Source of the DNA: Planctomycetota bacterium
GTDB lineage: Bacteria > Planctomycetota > Planctomycetia > Pirellulales > Lacipirellulaceae
Direction of reading: 5' to 3'
DNA length: 64,000 nucleotides
NCBI GenBank assembly: GCA_029781135.1
Contig: JAKOXH010000017.1
Span: 62,001-126,000 of the forward strand
Positions 1-8,922 of the stretch are shown piece after piece. Numbering within the stretch: position 1 is the stretch's first letter; the number at the start of each line of letters is the position of its first letter. The notes beneath the pieces were generated by a model, which worked only from the letters and a program-made list of their open reading frames with translations, was not told where the DNA came from and searched no databases. The position numbers were made by a program, and so were the translations under genes.

Positions 1-147
1 GACGAGTTGCTGGTCGGCGATGTGCCGACGGACCTCTTCGTCGGCGCTGGTCGTGGGGGGGATGCCACTGTCCGAAGGAGACACGTCGGCGTCGAGCCAG
101 TGCTCGCACCATCGGTCGGCCTCGCGTTGCCAGGATGTTTCGCTCAT
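1..147 (-). CDS. N-terminal fragment of the protein coupled to the ECF sigma factor
   Basis: The minus strand has an ATG at 147 that overlaps the sigma factor stop codon as ATGA, and the frame stays open for 49 codons to the window edge. The visible N-terminus is hydrophilic and acidic, rich in D, E and W, with no signal peptide or membrane segment yet. In planctomycetes the gene coupled to this kind of ECF sigma often encodes a FecR/LamG-type membrane regulator, so an anti-sigma or sensor role is an inference from position only. The product cannot be identified from this fragment. Stop-start overlap argues for tight co-translation with the sigma factor. Confidence 0.6.
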   Translation of the reverse strand, partial: MSETSWQREADRWCEHWLDADVSPSDSGIPPTTSADEEVRRHIADQQLV

Positions 148-674
148 ACGCTGAACCCCAGGCGGTTCAGGTTCTTTTGGATGCACTCAAGGATCAACGC
201 CCGCGCGCGCTGCAATCGCTTCTTGATGGCGGCCTCACTGGCCTCAAGCGATTCGACCAACTGCGCAATGGGCTGTTGCTGAAAGTAACGCAGGCGGACC
301 GCGTGGCGAAAGTGATCGGGCAGCGATTGGATGCAGTTGGGCAGTAGCGCCAATTTCTCTTGCCACGTGTCGCCAGGCTGGGCCGCGAGATGGCCGATCC
401 GCGCATCGAGTTGGTCGAGGATCACGGAATCGCACGGGCGGGCGCCTTGCCGACGATGATGGGCCAAGACCAGCCGCTTCGCGATGCCCCGCAACCACTG
501 GCCAAACGGCCGCGACTCGTCGAAGTCATCGAGCCGTCGCCAGGCGACAATCATGGTTTCTTGGAACAGGTCGTCCACGTCGGACGTGTTGCTGAGCGCG
601 GCGCGAAGGTACACGAGCAACATTTCCGCGTGCTCGCGTACCAGGGCTTCGAAGAGTTTGTGGGCGTCTGGCAT
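144..674 (-). CDS. ECF-type RNA polymerase sigma-70 factor
   Basis: A 176-residue protein with the two-domain ECF layout. Region 2 lies at about residues 8-75 and carries the typical DDLFQETMIVAWRRLDDFD segment. Region 4 lies at about residues 105-165 and ends in an HTH with the SEAAIKKRLQRAR helix. It directs RNA polymerase to a small regulon in the cytoplasm. Its sequence style matches the Rhodopirellula/Verrucomicrobium ECF subfamily. The start at 674 has a GAGGG ribosome-binding site about 5 nt upstream. The next gene overlaps the stop codon by ATGA, which suggests that a regulator or effector is co-produced. The function is firm; the regulon is unknown. Confidence 0.93.
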   Translation of the reverse strand: MPDAHKLFEALVREHAEMLLVYLRAALSNTSDVDDLFQETMIVAWRRLDDFDESRPFGQWLRGIAKRLVLAHHRRQGARPCDSVILDQLDARIGHLAAQPGDTWQEKLALLPNCIQSLPDHFRHAVRLRYFQQQPIAQLVESLEASEAAIKKRLQRARALILECIQKNLNRLGFSV

Positions 675-1183
675 GGTTCCCTCACGGTGCCTACCAAGCT
701 ACCTGATATTGTCGCGTAGCGGGCGTTGGTGACAGGAAATCGGGGAAAAACGCGGGGATTTTCGAGAAGCAGGTGCTAGCGACGCCATCAACGAGGGGGA
801 CGAGGAGCGAGGAGCCTTTAGCGGCGGCGGCGACGCCGTCCACCCGCCAAAGGCCTCGGCGAATGGAGCGAGGGGAAGCGTCCCCGCAGCCGAGCACGCA
901 ATCCGATGCGAAGCGGAATCAGAGTTGGAAGGACCGCCCCACGTGGAATCATTGGCATTGCCCAGCATTGTTCTTGCATGACTACGATTCGCGGCGCTCG
1001 TCGGGCCGAAGCTATTTGGATTGCGCAAGGTTTGCAGGTCGGTGATCCCCGGATTGTTGGGGTGCCGATCGTCGCTCGTTGACACAATCCGTGAGCACGG
1101 TGAGACTTATTGAAGGTTGCGTACCGAATGCAAGGTGCTCGGTGGGCGGTGCCCACCCTACACGGGAAGGTAGTTTAGCGATC
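675..1183. other. Gene-poor gap of about 500 bases between divergent genes
   Basis: No credible gene is seen here between the divergent sigma factor and the BRCT-MerR-TPR gene. The stretch is GC-rich with short local inverted repeats around 790-900. It ends with the GGTGGGC hairpin at 1141-1157, listed separately. Promoters for both neighbours presumably lie here, but no convincing -35/-10 pair was found. Confidence 0.5.
1141..1157 (+). repeat. GGTGGGC-GGT-GCCCACC hairpin repeat, copy 1
   Basis: Seven-base arms pair around a GGT loop, 26 nt before the preferred start of the following gene. Two further copies lie at 20769-20785 and 43668-43684, again just upstream of a start codon and in the same orientation relative to the gene. 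The longest frames read through it as VGGAHPT, which makes the automatic starts too early. Confidence 0.8.
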
Positions 1184-2419
1184 GTGAGTGGACTGACGAG
1201 CGAGCGTTGCGAGTCTTCCATCGCCGGGCGGCACGTGCTGCTGGTCGGAAAGCTCGCGAGCATGCCGCGCCGCGAAGTCGAGCAAATTCTTCGCCAGCAT
1301 GGGGCCCTGCTCGTCGATCAGGCCGATGACCAAGTCGATCTCATCGTGACGAGTGATGAATTCACGGATGTAGCGCGGCGATCCAAAGATCAGGAGACGT
1401 TCGACGAAACGCTCCGAGCACGGATTGCGAGTGGCGATGTCGAGGTCGTCGGCGAATCTGAATTGTGGGCGCGGCTGGGGCTGGTGGAATCGGGGCAAGG
1501 CGTCGAGCGGTTGTATACGCCGGCGATGTTGGCGGAGTTCGTGCGCGTGCCGGTCGCGGCGATTCGGCAGTGGCACCGCAGCGGTGTGCTGGTCTCGAAG
1601 CGTAATGTGCAGCGGCTGCACTATTTCGACTTCGAGGAAGTCGGCATTGCCGGCAAGCTTGCGCAATTGCTTGCGGCCGGTTGTAGTTTGTCGGCCGTGA
1701 ATCGGCAGTTAGCGCGGCTGGCGCGACTGATGCCGGGCGTTACGCGTCCGTTGGCGGAGCCTGATGTGGTGGTCGAGGGGCGCTGCCTGTATGTGCGGCG
1801 CGGCGACAACTTGGCCGACGCGCGCGGCCAACTGCTGATCGATTTCGAGAGCGCTCCGCAGTCGTCTGCTGAGGACGGGGACGATGCTCCCGCGACGATT
1901 TCCCTGATTCGGGCAAATGCCCTGCATAAGCCGGCCATTATCCCACCTGCGGCGCATCCGTATGGAACGGAAGATTTGCGAGCCCTGGCCGTCGAGTTGG
2001 ACGGCGGCGGACAAGCAGATCAGGCGATTGAAGCTTATCGGGCCGTGTTGTTTTCGGGCGAGGCGACGGCCGACGATCACTTCGCGTTGGCGGAACTGCT
2101 GTATCGGGCAGGCGATTTGCCGGCTGCCCGCGAGCGGTATTACATGGCTATCGAAATGGACGAGGATTTCGTGGAAGCCCGCTCGAATTTGGGATGCGTG
2201 TTGGCGGAGTTGGGAGAGATCGGGCTGGCAGAGGCTGCTTTTCGGGGTGCGCTCGAATATCATCCAGAGTACGCGGACGCGCATTATCATTTGGCACGCT
2301 TGCTCGACCGAGCAAACCGCACGACCGACGCGGCATGCCACTGGCGGATGTTCATCAACTTGGCGCCGGCCAGCCCGTGGGCGGATGAAGCGCGGGAGCG
2401 GGTGGGAGAGGGGGGATAG
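1184..2419 (+). CDS. BRCT - MerR-type HTH - TPR fusion protein
   Basis: Using the GTG at 1184, this is a 411-residue soluble protein. Residues about 10-85 look like a BRCT fold (AGRHVLLVGKLASM followed by EQILRQHGALL and DLIVTSDEF). Residues about 105-180 form a MerR-like helix-turn-helix (YTPAMLAEFVRVPVAAIRQW). The C-terminal third, from about 285 to 405, contains tetratricopeptide repeats. BRCT and TPR modules bind proteins and the HTH suggests DNA binding, so a regulator is likely; its target is unknown. The frame is open back to 1079, but that part is the GGTGGGC repeat, so the later GTG, about 13 nt after GGAAGG, is preferred. A purine-rich inverted repeat follows the stop. Confidence 0.8.
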   Translation: MSGLTSERCESSIAGRHVLLVGKLASMPRREVEQILRQHGALLVDQADDQVDLIVTSDEFTDVARRSKDQETFDETLRARIASGDVEVVGESELWARLGLVESGQGVERLYTPAMLAEFVRVPVAAIRQWHRSGVLVSKRNVQRLHYFDFEEVGIAGKLAQLLAAGCSLSAVNRQLARLARLMPGVTRPLAEPDVVVEGRCLYVRRGDNLADARGQLLIDFESAPQSSAEDGDDAPATISLIRANALHKPAIIPPAAHPYGTEDLRALAVELDGGGQADQAIEAYRAVLFSGEATADDHFALAELLYRAGDLPAARERYYMAIEMDEDFVEARSNLGCVLAELGEIGLAEAAFRGALEYHPEYADAHYHLARLLDRANRTTDAACHWRMFINLAPASPWADEARERVGEGG

Positions 2420-2420
2420 A

Positions 2421-2511
2421 CGAGGAGACAAGGAGACAAGGAGACAAGGAGACAAGGAGAATGCATTCCAACTAAATCTCCCCCTCTCCTTGTCTCCCCT
2501 TCTCGTTGTCT
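2421..2511. repeat. GA-rich inverted-repeat element between two genes
   Basis: The left arm (2421-2460) is tandem GGAGACAA units. The right arm (2477-2510) is the pyrimidine complement, TCTCCCCCTCTCCTTGTCTC. The arms pair around a loop of about 16 nt. It sits between the TPR-protein stop and the next start, and could act as a transcript-ending or stabilising hairpin. Confidence 0.8.
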
Positions 2512-2525
2512 AGATTGAATACTCG

Positions 2526-3848
2526 ATGCGTGAAATACTTGTCAATTACGAGCCGGTGAATCCGACGACGTGGGCCTACCTGTCGTCGTTGCTCATGATC
2601 GCCGTGTATTTCAAGTTCAATCGCTTCTTCAGCATTCGGAATTTGGACTTGGTGGGGCTGATCGCGCTGGCGCCGGCCCTGCTCATGGTGCAATACGGGC
2701 GGCAACATGCGGGCAGCGAATTGGTGTCGCATGCCGGATATATCTGGCTGTTTGTGGTAAGCGGCTTGATCATGCTGCGGTTACTGCTCGATGCGTTGTT
2801 GGTGCGCCGTCCGCTCTTGGAGCCGAATTTATCGGTGGGTGGGCTCACGTTTTTGGGCATATCTTTGTTTGTGTTCTTGATTGCCAATGTCATCGCGGGT
2901 AAGCCCGATTGGGCGGCCGTGGCCGGTTCGGAGCGCGCGGCGGAGTTGCGCGAGCGCGAAGCCTCGGCGAATGAACTCAACAGTTTGCGGACGCATGGGC
3001 CGGGCTTTCCGCTCGTCTTTCTGCTGCCGCAGATCACCACCCAGTCGATGCTCGGCGCCAATGCCCAGCAAGCGACGGTCGTGACGAACGACGCGCAGGC
3101 GAGCACCGAGGTCAGCCTGGTACACGTGGTGACGGCCCAGGCCATGGCGATTCTCTCGCAGTTGGCGATTGTAATTGGACTCGTCATCGTTGGATTGCGG
3201 CACTTCGATAACGTGAAGACGGGGATCGCGGCCGCGACGATGTACTTGCTGTTGCCGTACACGGCGATGTGGACGGGCAGCGTCACGCACGCCTTGCCAG
3301 GGGCCTTGGTCGTTTGGGCAATTGTATTTTATCGTTGGCCGACGCTCGCCGGGGCCATGATTGGACTCGCGTTTGGGACCATCTATTACCCCGTGTTTTT
3401 GTTGCCGCTGTGGATTAGCTTCTATTGGCAGCGCGGCCTGACGCGGTTCTTGATTGGCTGTTTGGCGATGGTGGCCGTGTTGGTGGGCGTGCTGGCGTTC
3501 AAGTCGGCGGATACCGCGATGTTTTGGGCGAGCATGCGGCAGATGTTTGGCATCTATCTGCCGCTGGCGGAAGGGCCGCTTTCCGGGGCGTGGGGGCAGT
3601 TTTGGCGGCCCATTTACCGCTTCCCGATTATCGTGGCCCATGTGGCGTTGAGTGTGAGCATGGTGCTTTGGCCCGCCCAGAAGAACTTGGGGACGCTCAT
3701 CGCCTACTCGGCCGCACTCATGCTCGGCACCCAATTTTGGCACGCCCACAGCGGTGGCCTGGCGCTGGCGTGGTACCTGCCGCTTCTGTTGCTGGCGACG
3801 TTCCGGCCGAATTTGGAAGATCGAGTAGCGGCGGCGGTGGTGCGGTAG
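2526..3848 (+). CDS. Polytopic membrane protein of unknown function
   Basis: A 440-residue protein with about nine to eleven hydrophobic segments, beginning at residues 17-30 and 42-60. A hydrophilic loop at about 130-165 is followed by more helices to the C-terminus. The pattern of short polar loops and the segment YLLLPYTAMWTGSVTHALPG recall integral-membrane glycosyltransferases of the GT-C or GT87 type, but no catalytic motif could be fixed. It is therefore left unnamed. It follows the BRCT-MerR-TPR gene on the same strand, with only the GA-rich hairpin between them, so the two may share a transcript. Confidence 0.75.
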   Translation: MREILVNYEPVNPTTWAYLSSLLMIAVYFKFNRFFSIRNLDLVGLIALAPALLMVQYGRQHAGSELVSHAGYIWLFVVSGLIMLRLLLDALLVRRPLLEPNLSVGGLTFLGISLFVFLIANVIAGKPDWAAVAGSERAAELREREASANELNSLRTHGPGFPLVFLLPQITTQSMLGANAQQATVVTNDAQASTEVSLVHVVTAQAMAILSQLAIVIGLVIVGLRHFDNVKTGIAAATMYLLLPYTAMWTGSVTHALPGALVVWAIVFYRWPTLAGAMIGLAFGTIYYPVFLLPLWISFYWQRGLTRFLIGCLAMVAVLVGVLAFKSADTAMFWASMRQMFGIYLPLAEGPLSGAWGQFWRPIYRFPIIVAHVALSVSMVLWPAQKNLGTLIAYSAALMLGTQFWHAHSGGLALAWYLPLLLLATFRPNLEDRVAAAVVR

Positions 3849-3850
3849 AA

Positions 3851-3888
3851 GAAGAGGGGGAGAGGGGGAGAATGGGAGAGGGGGAGAT
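3851..3888 (+). repeat. Left arm of GA-rich inverted repeat around the four-helix-bundle gene
   Basis: A purine tract of GAGGGGGA units. Bases 3862-3887 are a perfect 26-nt inverted match to 4305-4330 on the far side of the next gene. The arm begins 3 nt after the upstream stop codon. Confidence 0.85.
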
Positions 3889-3920
3889 TTGATTGAGGCC
3901 GGAAACGTGGGGGTTGAACC

Positions 3921-4301
3921 GTGCGAATTCATCGGCATACCGAGCTTGAGGTGTATAAGAAAGCCTTTGACGTTGCGATGAGTCTATTTGATGCGTCGAA
4001 GTCTTTTCCCAAAGAGGAAACCTATTCACTTACAGATCAAGTCAGACGATCGTCGCGTTCCGTGTGTGCAAATCTTGCAGAAGCCTGGCGCAAGCGGCGC
4101 TATGAAGCCGCATTTGTCGCAAAGCTTTCCGATTGCGAAAGTGAGGCGGCGGAAACGCAGGTGTGGCTGCAATTCGCGGTGGAATGTGGCTATCTCGACC
4201 GCGATCGCGCAGCAGCTTTCTACTCAACGTATGAGGAAATTCTGCGAATGCTTGTCACGATGATCGACAAGCCCACACTATGGACGATCCCAACCGCTTG
4301 A
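3921..4301 (+). CDS. Four-helix-bundle protein, 23S rRNA intervening-sequence (IVP/S23) family
   Basis: A 126-residue helical protein with the family signature: an N-terminal EVYKKAFDVAMSLFDAS helix, FPKEETYSLTDQVRRSSRSV, then CANLAEAWRKRRY and a C-terminal helix pair. Members of this family were first seen in insertions of spirochaete 23S rRNA genes and are now found scattered in many genomes. Related folds serve as accessory proteins of diversity-generating retroelements, though no reverse transcriptase is visible here. The molecular role is unknown. The gene lies precisely inside a 26-nt perfect inverted repeat (3862-3887 and 4305-4330), which resembles the terminal repeats of a mobile cassette. 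The start follows a purine-poor leader without a clear ribosome-binding site. Confidence 0.92.
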   Translation: MRIHRHTELEVYKKAFDVAMSLFDASKSFPKEETYSLTDQVRRSSRSVCANLAEAWRKRRYEAAFVAKLSDCESEAAETQVWLQFAVECGYLDRDRAAAFYSTYEEILRMLVTMIDKPTLWTIPTA

Positions 4302-4302
4302 T

Positions 4303-4332
4303 CGTCTCCCCCTCTCCCATTCTCCCCCTCTC
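4303..4332 (-). repeat. Right arm of GA-rich inverted repeat around the four-helix-bundle gene
   Basis: A pyrimidine tract complementary to the left arm; 4305-4330 is the perfect 26-nt match. The identical 26-mer recurs, in the same strand sense, as the right arm of the gene-less hairpin at 35446-35471. It ends just before the stop codon of the convergent next gene. Confidence 0.85.
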
Positions 4333-4336
4333 GCGT

Positions 4337-5572
4337 CTACTGATCCCGCCGCACGTCGATCGCATTGTTCTTCGCCTGGGTCGCTAGCCAGGTGCGCCAT
4401 TGATCTTGGTCGTAGTCGAACGATTTGCCGCCGGACATGGTGAGCAGGGCGTCGAGCACGGCCGGGTTGCGAACCGCTTTCGTTACGAACTGCGGCCCTT
4501 TGCCGCCGAAGCTGAAGGCGTTGCCGTCGTTCGAAAACGTGTACGCGTGCTGGTCGGGGTTGGCATCGCTCACCTTGACGCGATGCTTCGTAATGAGCGC
4601 TTCGATGAGCGGGCCGATCGTCTCGCGGTCTTTGATTTGGCCGAGGGCGATGGCTGAGCGATTTACGATTTCATTGTCTTTATCCTTGAGCGTGCGCACG
4701 TACGGCATGGCGATGCCCGGTCGGCCAGATTTGATCAGATACTCCACGCACAAATGGCGGATGTCATCATCTGGATCGGTCAACGAGAAATGAACGAGCG
4801 CGTCGACGGCCGCCCGATGATTGAGGTGTGACGCGACTTCGAGCCACAAGCGCTTCAGATCAGGCACTTCTTCACGCCGCAACGCGGCCGCAACCGCTTC
4901 GGCTGCTTCTGGGTCTTGAATTGCGAGCAGTTCGGCGTGGGCCTCGGCAGCTTTATCGGGATATCGGCCCGTGAGCCGGCGACGAAGCTGCTCGATCTTT
5001 TTGTTCCAATCGGCTTGGGTGGTGCGGGCTTCTTTTTGATGCTGCATCAATTCGACCTGCTGCGGCGTCACATAACGGCCCTCGTAGAGCACGAGGCCGC
5101 GGGACGACATGACATCGTCGCGATTCATCCATTTGCCATCCTTTTGACGAAACCCGAGGACGGCACGGGCCTCGGCATGGTTGGGGTCGAGTTCGAGAAT
5201 GCGTTCGAGGTGCCGCTGCGATTCGTTTGTCAGCTTGCGTTGGCGACACCATTCGACGACCTTCCAATGCCCCTCGACGGTATCGGGCGACGAGCGCGCG
5301 AGCTTGCGATATTCGGTCTCGGTGTCGGAAGTGGCATCGACATGGGCGACTTGCGAGCGGGGGATGGTGAGTTGGCCGCCGGTGGCAAGATCGATGATGA
5401 AGTTCTTCGTGTCGTTTTCGGGCGACGGTTGGATTTTGCCTTCGAGCCGACCACCACTGGTAAGTTCCAAGACATCGGCGCGCGCCGGCACACTGCTGAC
5501 CACGCCAGACAGCGCAACCACGATAGCAATGGCCAATCTTGTTGCGAAATGGAACTTGATCATACGGCTCAA
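4337..5572 (-). CDS. Secreted protein with TPR-like and HEAT-like repeats
   Basis: A 411-residue protein with an N-terminal signal peptide (hydrophobic LAIAIVVALSGVVSSVPARA) and an export cleavage site near residue 32. Residues about 35-80 resemble a small beta domain (LTSGGRLEGKI). A TPR-like unit follows at about 95-145 (ILELDPNHAEARAVLGF). HEAT-like alpha repeats occupy about 205-345. Such repeats bind other proteins, so a periplasmic scaffold or checkpoint role is possible but unproved. Initiation at 5572 or at the second ATG (5563) is equally plausible. The gene is convergent with the four-helix-bundle gene. Confidence 0.75.
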   Translation of the reverse strand: MSRMIKFHFATRLAIAIVVALSGVVSSVPARADVLELTSGGRLEGKIQPSPENDTKNFIIDLATGGQLTIPRSQVAHVDATSDTETEYRKLARSSPDTVEGHWKVVEWCRQRKLTNESQRHLERILELDPNHAEARAVLGFRQKDGKWMNRDDVMSSRGLVLYEGRYVTPQQVELMQHQKEARTTQADWNKKIEQLRRRLTGRYPDKAAEAHAELLAIQDPEAAEAVAAALRREEVPDLKRLWLEVASHLNHRAAVDALVHFSLTDPDDDIRHLCVEYLIKSGRPGIAMPYVRTLKDKDNEIVNRSAIALGQIKDRETIGPLIEALITKHRVKVSDANPDQHAYTFSNDGNAFSFGGKGPQFVTKAVRNPAVLDALLTMSGGKSFDYDQDQWRTWLATQAKNNAIDVRRDQ

Positions 5573-5582
5573 ATGGTCATTT

Positions 5583-5787
5583 GTCTCACGCCAAGGCGCG
5601 AAGTCGCAAAGCAGTCAACTTAGGAATTTTCCAACGACTAGATGTTCGCTCGTTTCTGACTATTAGGGGCAACGAGGCAGGGATCGAGTGCAATTGCTTC
5701 GCAACAACATCGCGGTCTGGAGGCTCGCTGCGCTCGCCCCAGCCACCTAGTGGATCCTTTGCGCCTTCGCGCCTTTGCGTGAGATTT
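5583..5787. repeat. CTCACGCCAAGGCGCGAAG inverted repeat pair, filling the gap before moaB
   Basis: The left arm at 5584-5611 is matched by an inverted arm at 5757-5787 (CCTTCGCGCCTTTGCGTGAG). The arms enclose about 145 nt with no gene. The same family is at 35573-35603 and 57726-57809. It accounts for most of the 310-base gap between the divergent HEAT-like and moaB genes. A TATTAT box at about 5813 is a weak candidate -10. Confidence 0.7.
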
Positions 5788-5882
5788 CTGGCGGAGTTGG
5801 TCGCCATGTTCTATTATAGCGGTCGATTGGAAATGGATACTTTTCTGCGGTTTGTGCCGTTTTTCGCGGTTGTGAGGCTGAT

Positions 5883-6392
5883 ATGAGCGAATCGACGAAG
5901 CAGCATCGGTGTGCGTCGCCGCAAAAGGTGCGGTGCGCGGTGGTGACGATTAGCGATACTCGAAAGCACGAAAATGACCGGGGGGGCGAGCTGATTGTGA
6001 AGCTGCTCACGGAGGCTGGCCACCAGGTGACATCGCGGCAGATCGTGCGCGATGACCCACGGGAAATCGAGCCGCTCGTGCGGAAGTTGGCCGACCCGGA
6101 AGCGACCGACGCCGTGCTGCTGACCGGCGGCACGGGAATTACCGCGCGGGATCGCACGTTCGAAACCGTGAGCGGGCTGCTCGACAAGGAGATGCCGGGG
6201 TATGGCGAACTGTTTCGGATGCTGAGCTACGCGGACATCGGCCCGGCCGCGATGCTCAGCCGGGCTATCGGCGGCGTGCTCAATAACGTCATCGTGCTGA
6301 CGATGCCCGGCTCCGTGGCGGCCGTGCAACTGGCGATGGAGAAACTCATCGTGCCCGAAATTGGCCACCTAGTGTATGAAGCGCGGAAGTAA
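5883..6392 (+). CDS. moaB: Molybdopterin adenylyltransferase-like protein (MoaB/MogA family)
   Basis: A 169-residue cytosolic enzyme of molybdenum cofactor synthesis, expected to bind molybdopterin and adenylate it before metal insertion. The N-terminal VVTISDTRKHENDRGGE and the TGGTG loop at residues 81-85, followed by RDRT, are the family's binding motifs. A C-terminal MPGS motif is also present. The length is typical of single-domain MoaB. No other cofactor gene is nearby, so the gene stands alone. The ATG at 5883 is the only sensible start. Confidence 0.93.
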   Translation: MSESTKQHRCASPQKVRCAVVTISDTRKHENDRGGELIVKLLTEAGHQVTSRQIVRDDPREIEPLVRKLADPEATDAVLLTGGTGITARDRTFETVSGLLDKEMPGYGELFRMLSYADIGPAAMLSRAIGGVLNNVIVLTMPGSVAAVQLAMEKLIVPEIGHLVYEARK

Positions 6393-6473
6393 TTCTACAG
6401 CGCCAACTTCGAAACCGAATGCATTGTAGTTTCAGGGTCAATCAGTTTATTAGGTTAGGGAAGTTGTAGCAGG

Positions 6474-6553
6474 GTGGCATGGCCTCGGAGATACTCCGAC
6501 GTGGCCATGTTTCTCGAGCGATTCCATGTTCACGCTGCGCGAGAGCATGCCAC
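6474..6553. repeat. GGTGGCATG...CATGCCAC inverted repeat element
   Basis: Outer arms GTGGCATG and CATGCCAC enclose inner palindromes, including GGCCTCGGAG / CTCCGACGTGGCC. It belongs to the TGCCATGCCCACG family seen also at 8804-8879, 9366-9473, 24607-24689 and 37661-37742. It occupies the gap between the convergent moaB and aldo/keto reductase genes. Confidence 0.75.
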
Positions 6554-6604
6554 ACTTCGGGCTGCATGTGAAAAACTGATCGGCCCTGATTGCAGTTTGC
6601 CGCA

Positions 6605-7681
<1,077 letters not shown>

Positions 7682-7749
7682 TTACGGGACGGGTGCGTCG
7701 ATTGCTACCCGGGTGTGCGATGCAGGTGGCGGTCGAGGGTTGTTGGCGG

Positions 7750-7776
7750 GAGATTCGGCGTGGCCGCCGACGCTAA
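7750..7776 (+). repeat. GAGATTCGGC..GGCCGACGCTAA short repeat, copy 1
   Basis: The copy reads GAGATTCGGCGTGGCCGCCG then ACGCTAA. A near-identical copy lies at 24717-24744. It contains a small hairpin (CGGCGTGGCCG). It is intergenic, downstream of the HTH-zinc gene. Confidence 0.6.
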
Positions 7777-7807
7777 GGGCGGGTGGTGGATAATTTCTTT
7801 GGCGATC

Positions 7808-8161
7808 TCACGCGCTCCGCTTTGCGTCGCGGTTAAACAAGGAAGTCGTACGTGGGCGCGACGAATTGGTCGCGGCGAGTAGTACGAGGAGTCGTAGTCG
7901 TTGGCGGTGGGCGCGGGTGCGGCAGACGATGCACGGCAAGTACACGCGGTAGCCGCAATGGGGACAGCGAGCGGGCGGCGATGCGGGCGCCAGCGGCGAA
8001 TTGTCGTCGAGCGGGTCTTTGCCATACAGGCCGCGGCGGCCGCGGGCGATCGCGCTGATCGTGCCGCGGCTCACGTTGAGCTGCGCGGCGATCTGCCGTT
8101 GCGAGAGTTTTCCTTCGCGCACGAGGCGGTCGATTTCGTGGACAAGTGCGGTGGGAAGCAT
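7808..8161 (-). CDS. Small HTH protein with a CxxC zinc-ribbon-like tail
   Basis: A 117-residue protein. Residues 1-45 hold a resolvase/Hin-like helix-turn-helix (GKLSQRQIAAQLNVSRGTIS). Residues about 66-80 hold RCPHCGYRVYLPCIVC, which looks like a four-cysteine zinc site. This architecture recurs widely in planctomycetes, usually beside a small acidic protein as here (8282-8530). A DNA-binding regulatory role is likely; the target is unknown. The C-terminal tail after the cysteines is low in conserved features and may vary. The start ATG follows a repeat-rich leader. Confidence 0.75.
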   Translation of the reverse strand: MLPTALVHEIDRLVREGKLSQRQIAAQLNVSRGTISAIARGRRGLYGKDPLDDNSPLAPASPPARCPHCGYRVYLPCIVCRTRAHRQRLRLLVLLAATNSSRPRTTSLFNRDAKRSA

Positions 8162-8167
8162 GGGGGA

Positions 8168-8235
8168 TGTGGGATGTTGGATGTTGGATTTTTGATGTCA
8201 GATTTAAGATTTAAGATTTCAGATTTAAGATTGGA
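8168..8235. repeat. Degenerate tandem repeats of TTGGATTT / AGATTTAAGATT units
   Basis: Short direct repeats such as GATGTTGGATGTTGG and AGATTTAAGATTTAAG are far more AT-rich than the surroundings. They form the leader of the HTH-zinc gene. No function is seen. Confidence 0.6.
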
Positions 8236-8281
8236 GGTTCGTCGGCGGTTGCGTTGGTGAGTAAGTGAGTAAGTAAACCAC

Positions 8282-8530
8282 CTACTCACATTTCGTTTCA
8301 GGCCAGAAGTCGCCGGGGGCGGGTTCTGGGTCGAGTTCATCGTCGTCGGCGAGGAACGCGTCCCAGTGTGGATCGTCGAGGTCGAGTTCTTCGGGTTCAT
8401 TCAAATCGTCGAGGTCATCGTCGGGGTCGAACCACGGGTAGTCGCTCGCGTTTTTGCTTTCGTCGATCGATTGCGCGGCAAGCTGATTGTCGACGATGTC
8501 AGCGGATGTTTGCTTGGTTTCGCGTTGCAT
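8282..8530 (-). CDS. Small acidic protein paired with the HTH-zinc protein
   Basis: Using the ATG at 8530, this is an 82-residue, highly acidic protein with WFDPDDDLDDLNEPEELD and a closing DELDPEPAPGDFWPE. The frame is open upstream to 8635, but that part reads the common PLGEGRGEG repeat and is not taken as coding. There is no signal peptide or membrane segment. The acidity suggests that it contacts a basic partner, perhaps the HTH-zinc protein encoded next on the same strand; this is inference. Similar acidic partners are common in this position in planctomycetes. Confidence 0.6.
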   Translation of the reverse strand: MQRETKQTSADIVDNQLAAQSIDESKNASDYPWFDPDDDLDDLNEPEELDLDDPHWDAFLADDDELDPEPAPGDFWPETKCE

Positions 8531-8922
8531 GAGTTTGGCACCTTGTTTGGAGCGGTTGCAGTTGTCTAAGAGATTCTGGAAAGCCTTTGCCGGGGCACCC
8601 TCACCCCGGCCCTCTCCCAGAGGGAGAAGAAGCATTGCCAGCGTGGCAGCGGAAAACTAACACAAAGCGCGGCCAAATACTATACGCATGTTCAGTATTT
8701 CTGTGGGTTTTATGCGGGGTGAACGGAAGTGGGCTTGGCGATGAGAGTTAGGGATGCGCAGACGAGGCTGCTGTACTCCGCGCGGCGTGGAATGAGAGAT
8801 TAAGGGTGCCATGCCCACGGCTTGGCGTGGGCATGTGATGTCAAACTCATGCCCACCCAGGGTTGTGGGCATGGCACCCGAAAGTCTCAATCCTGGCCAC
8901 GTACGGTATAACAGGGAGGGAA
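8531..8922. other. Repeat-filled gap between the acidic protein and a small membrane protein
   Basis: It contains the CCTCTCCCAGAGGGAGA hairpin at 8609-8630 and the TGCCATGCCC element at 8804-8879. A TATAAC box at 8907-8912 lies just before a GGGAGGG tract. No gene is seen in the gap. Confidence 0.5.
8804..8879. repeat. GGTGCCATGCCCACGG...CATGGCACCC inverted repeat element
   Basis: Outer arms GGGTGCCATGCCCA and TGGGCATGGCACCC enclose two inner GCCCAC/GTGGGC hairpins. It is one of five copies of this family in the window. Confidence 0.8.

Noticed and set aside
2421-2460. Tandem GGAGACAA units as a possible CRISPR array
   Set aside because: Units are only about 8 bases with no spacers, and the tract pairs with a nearby inverted arm.
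2829-3938. Open frame of 369 codons antisense to the polytopic membrane protein
   Set aside because: Very rich in R, H and Q, as expected for the complement of a membrane-protein gene.
7705-8025. Open frame of 106 codons overlapping the HTH-zinc gene
   Set aside because: It lacks the HTH and the cysteine motif and is another frame of the same region.
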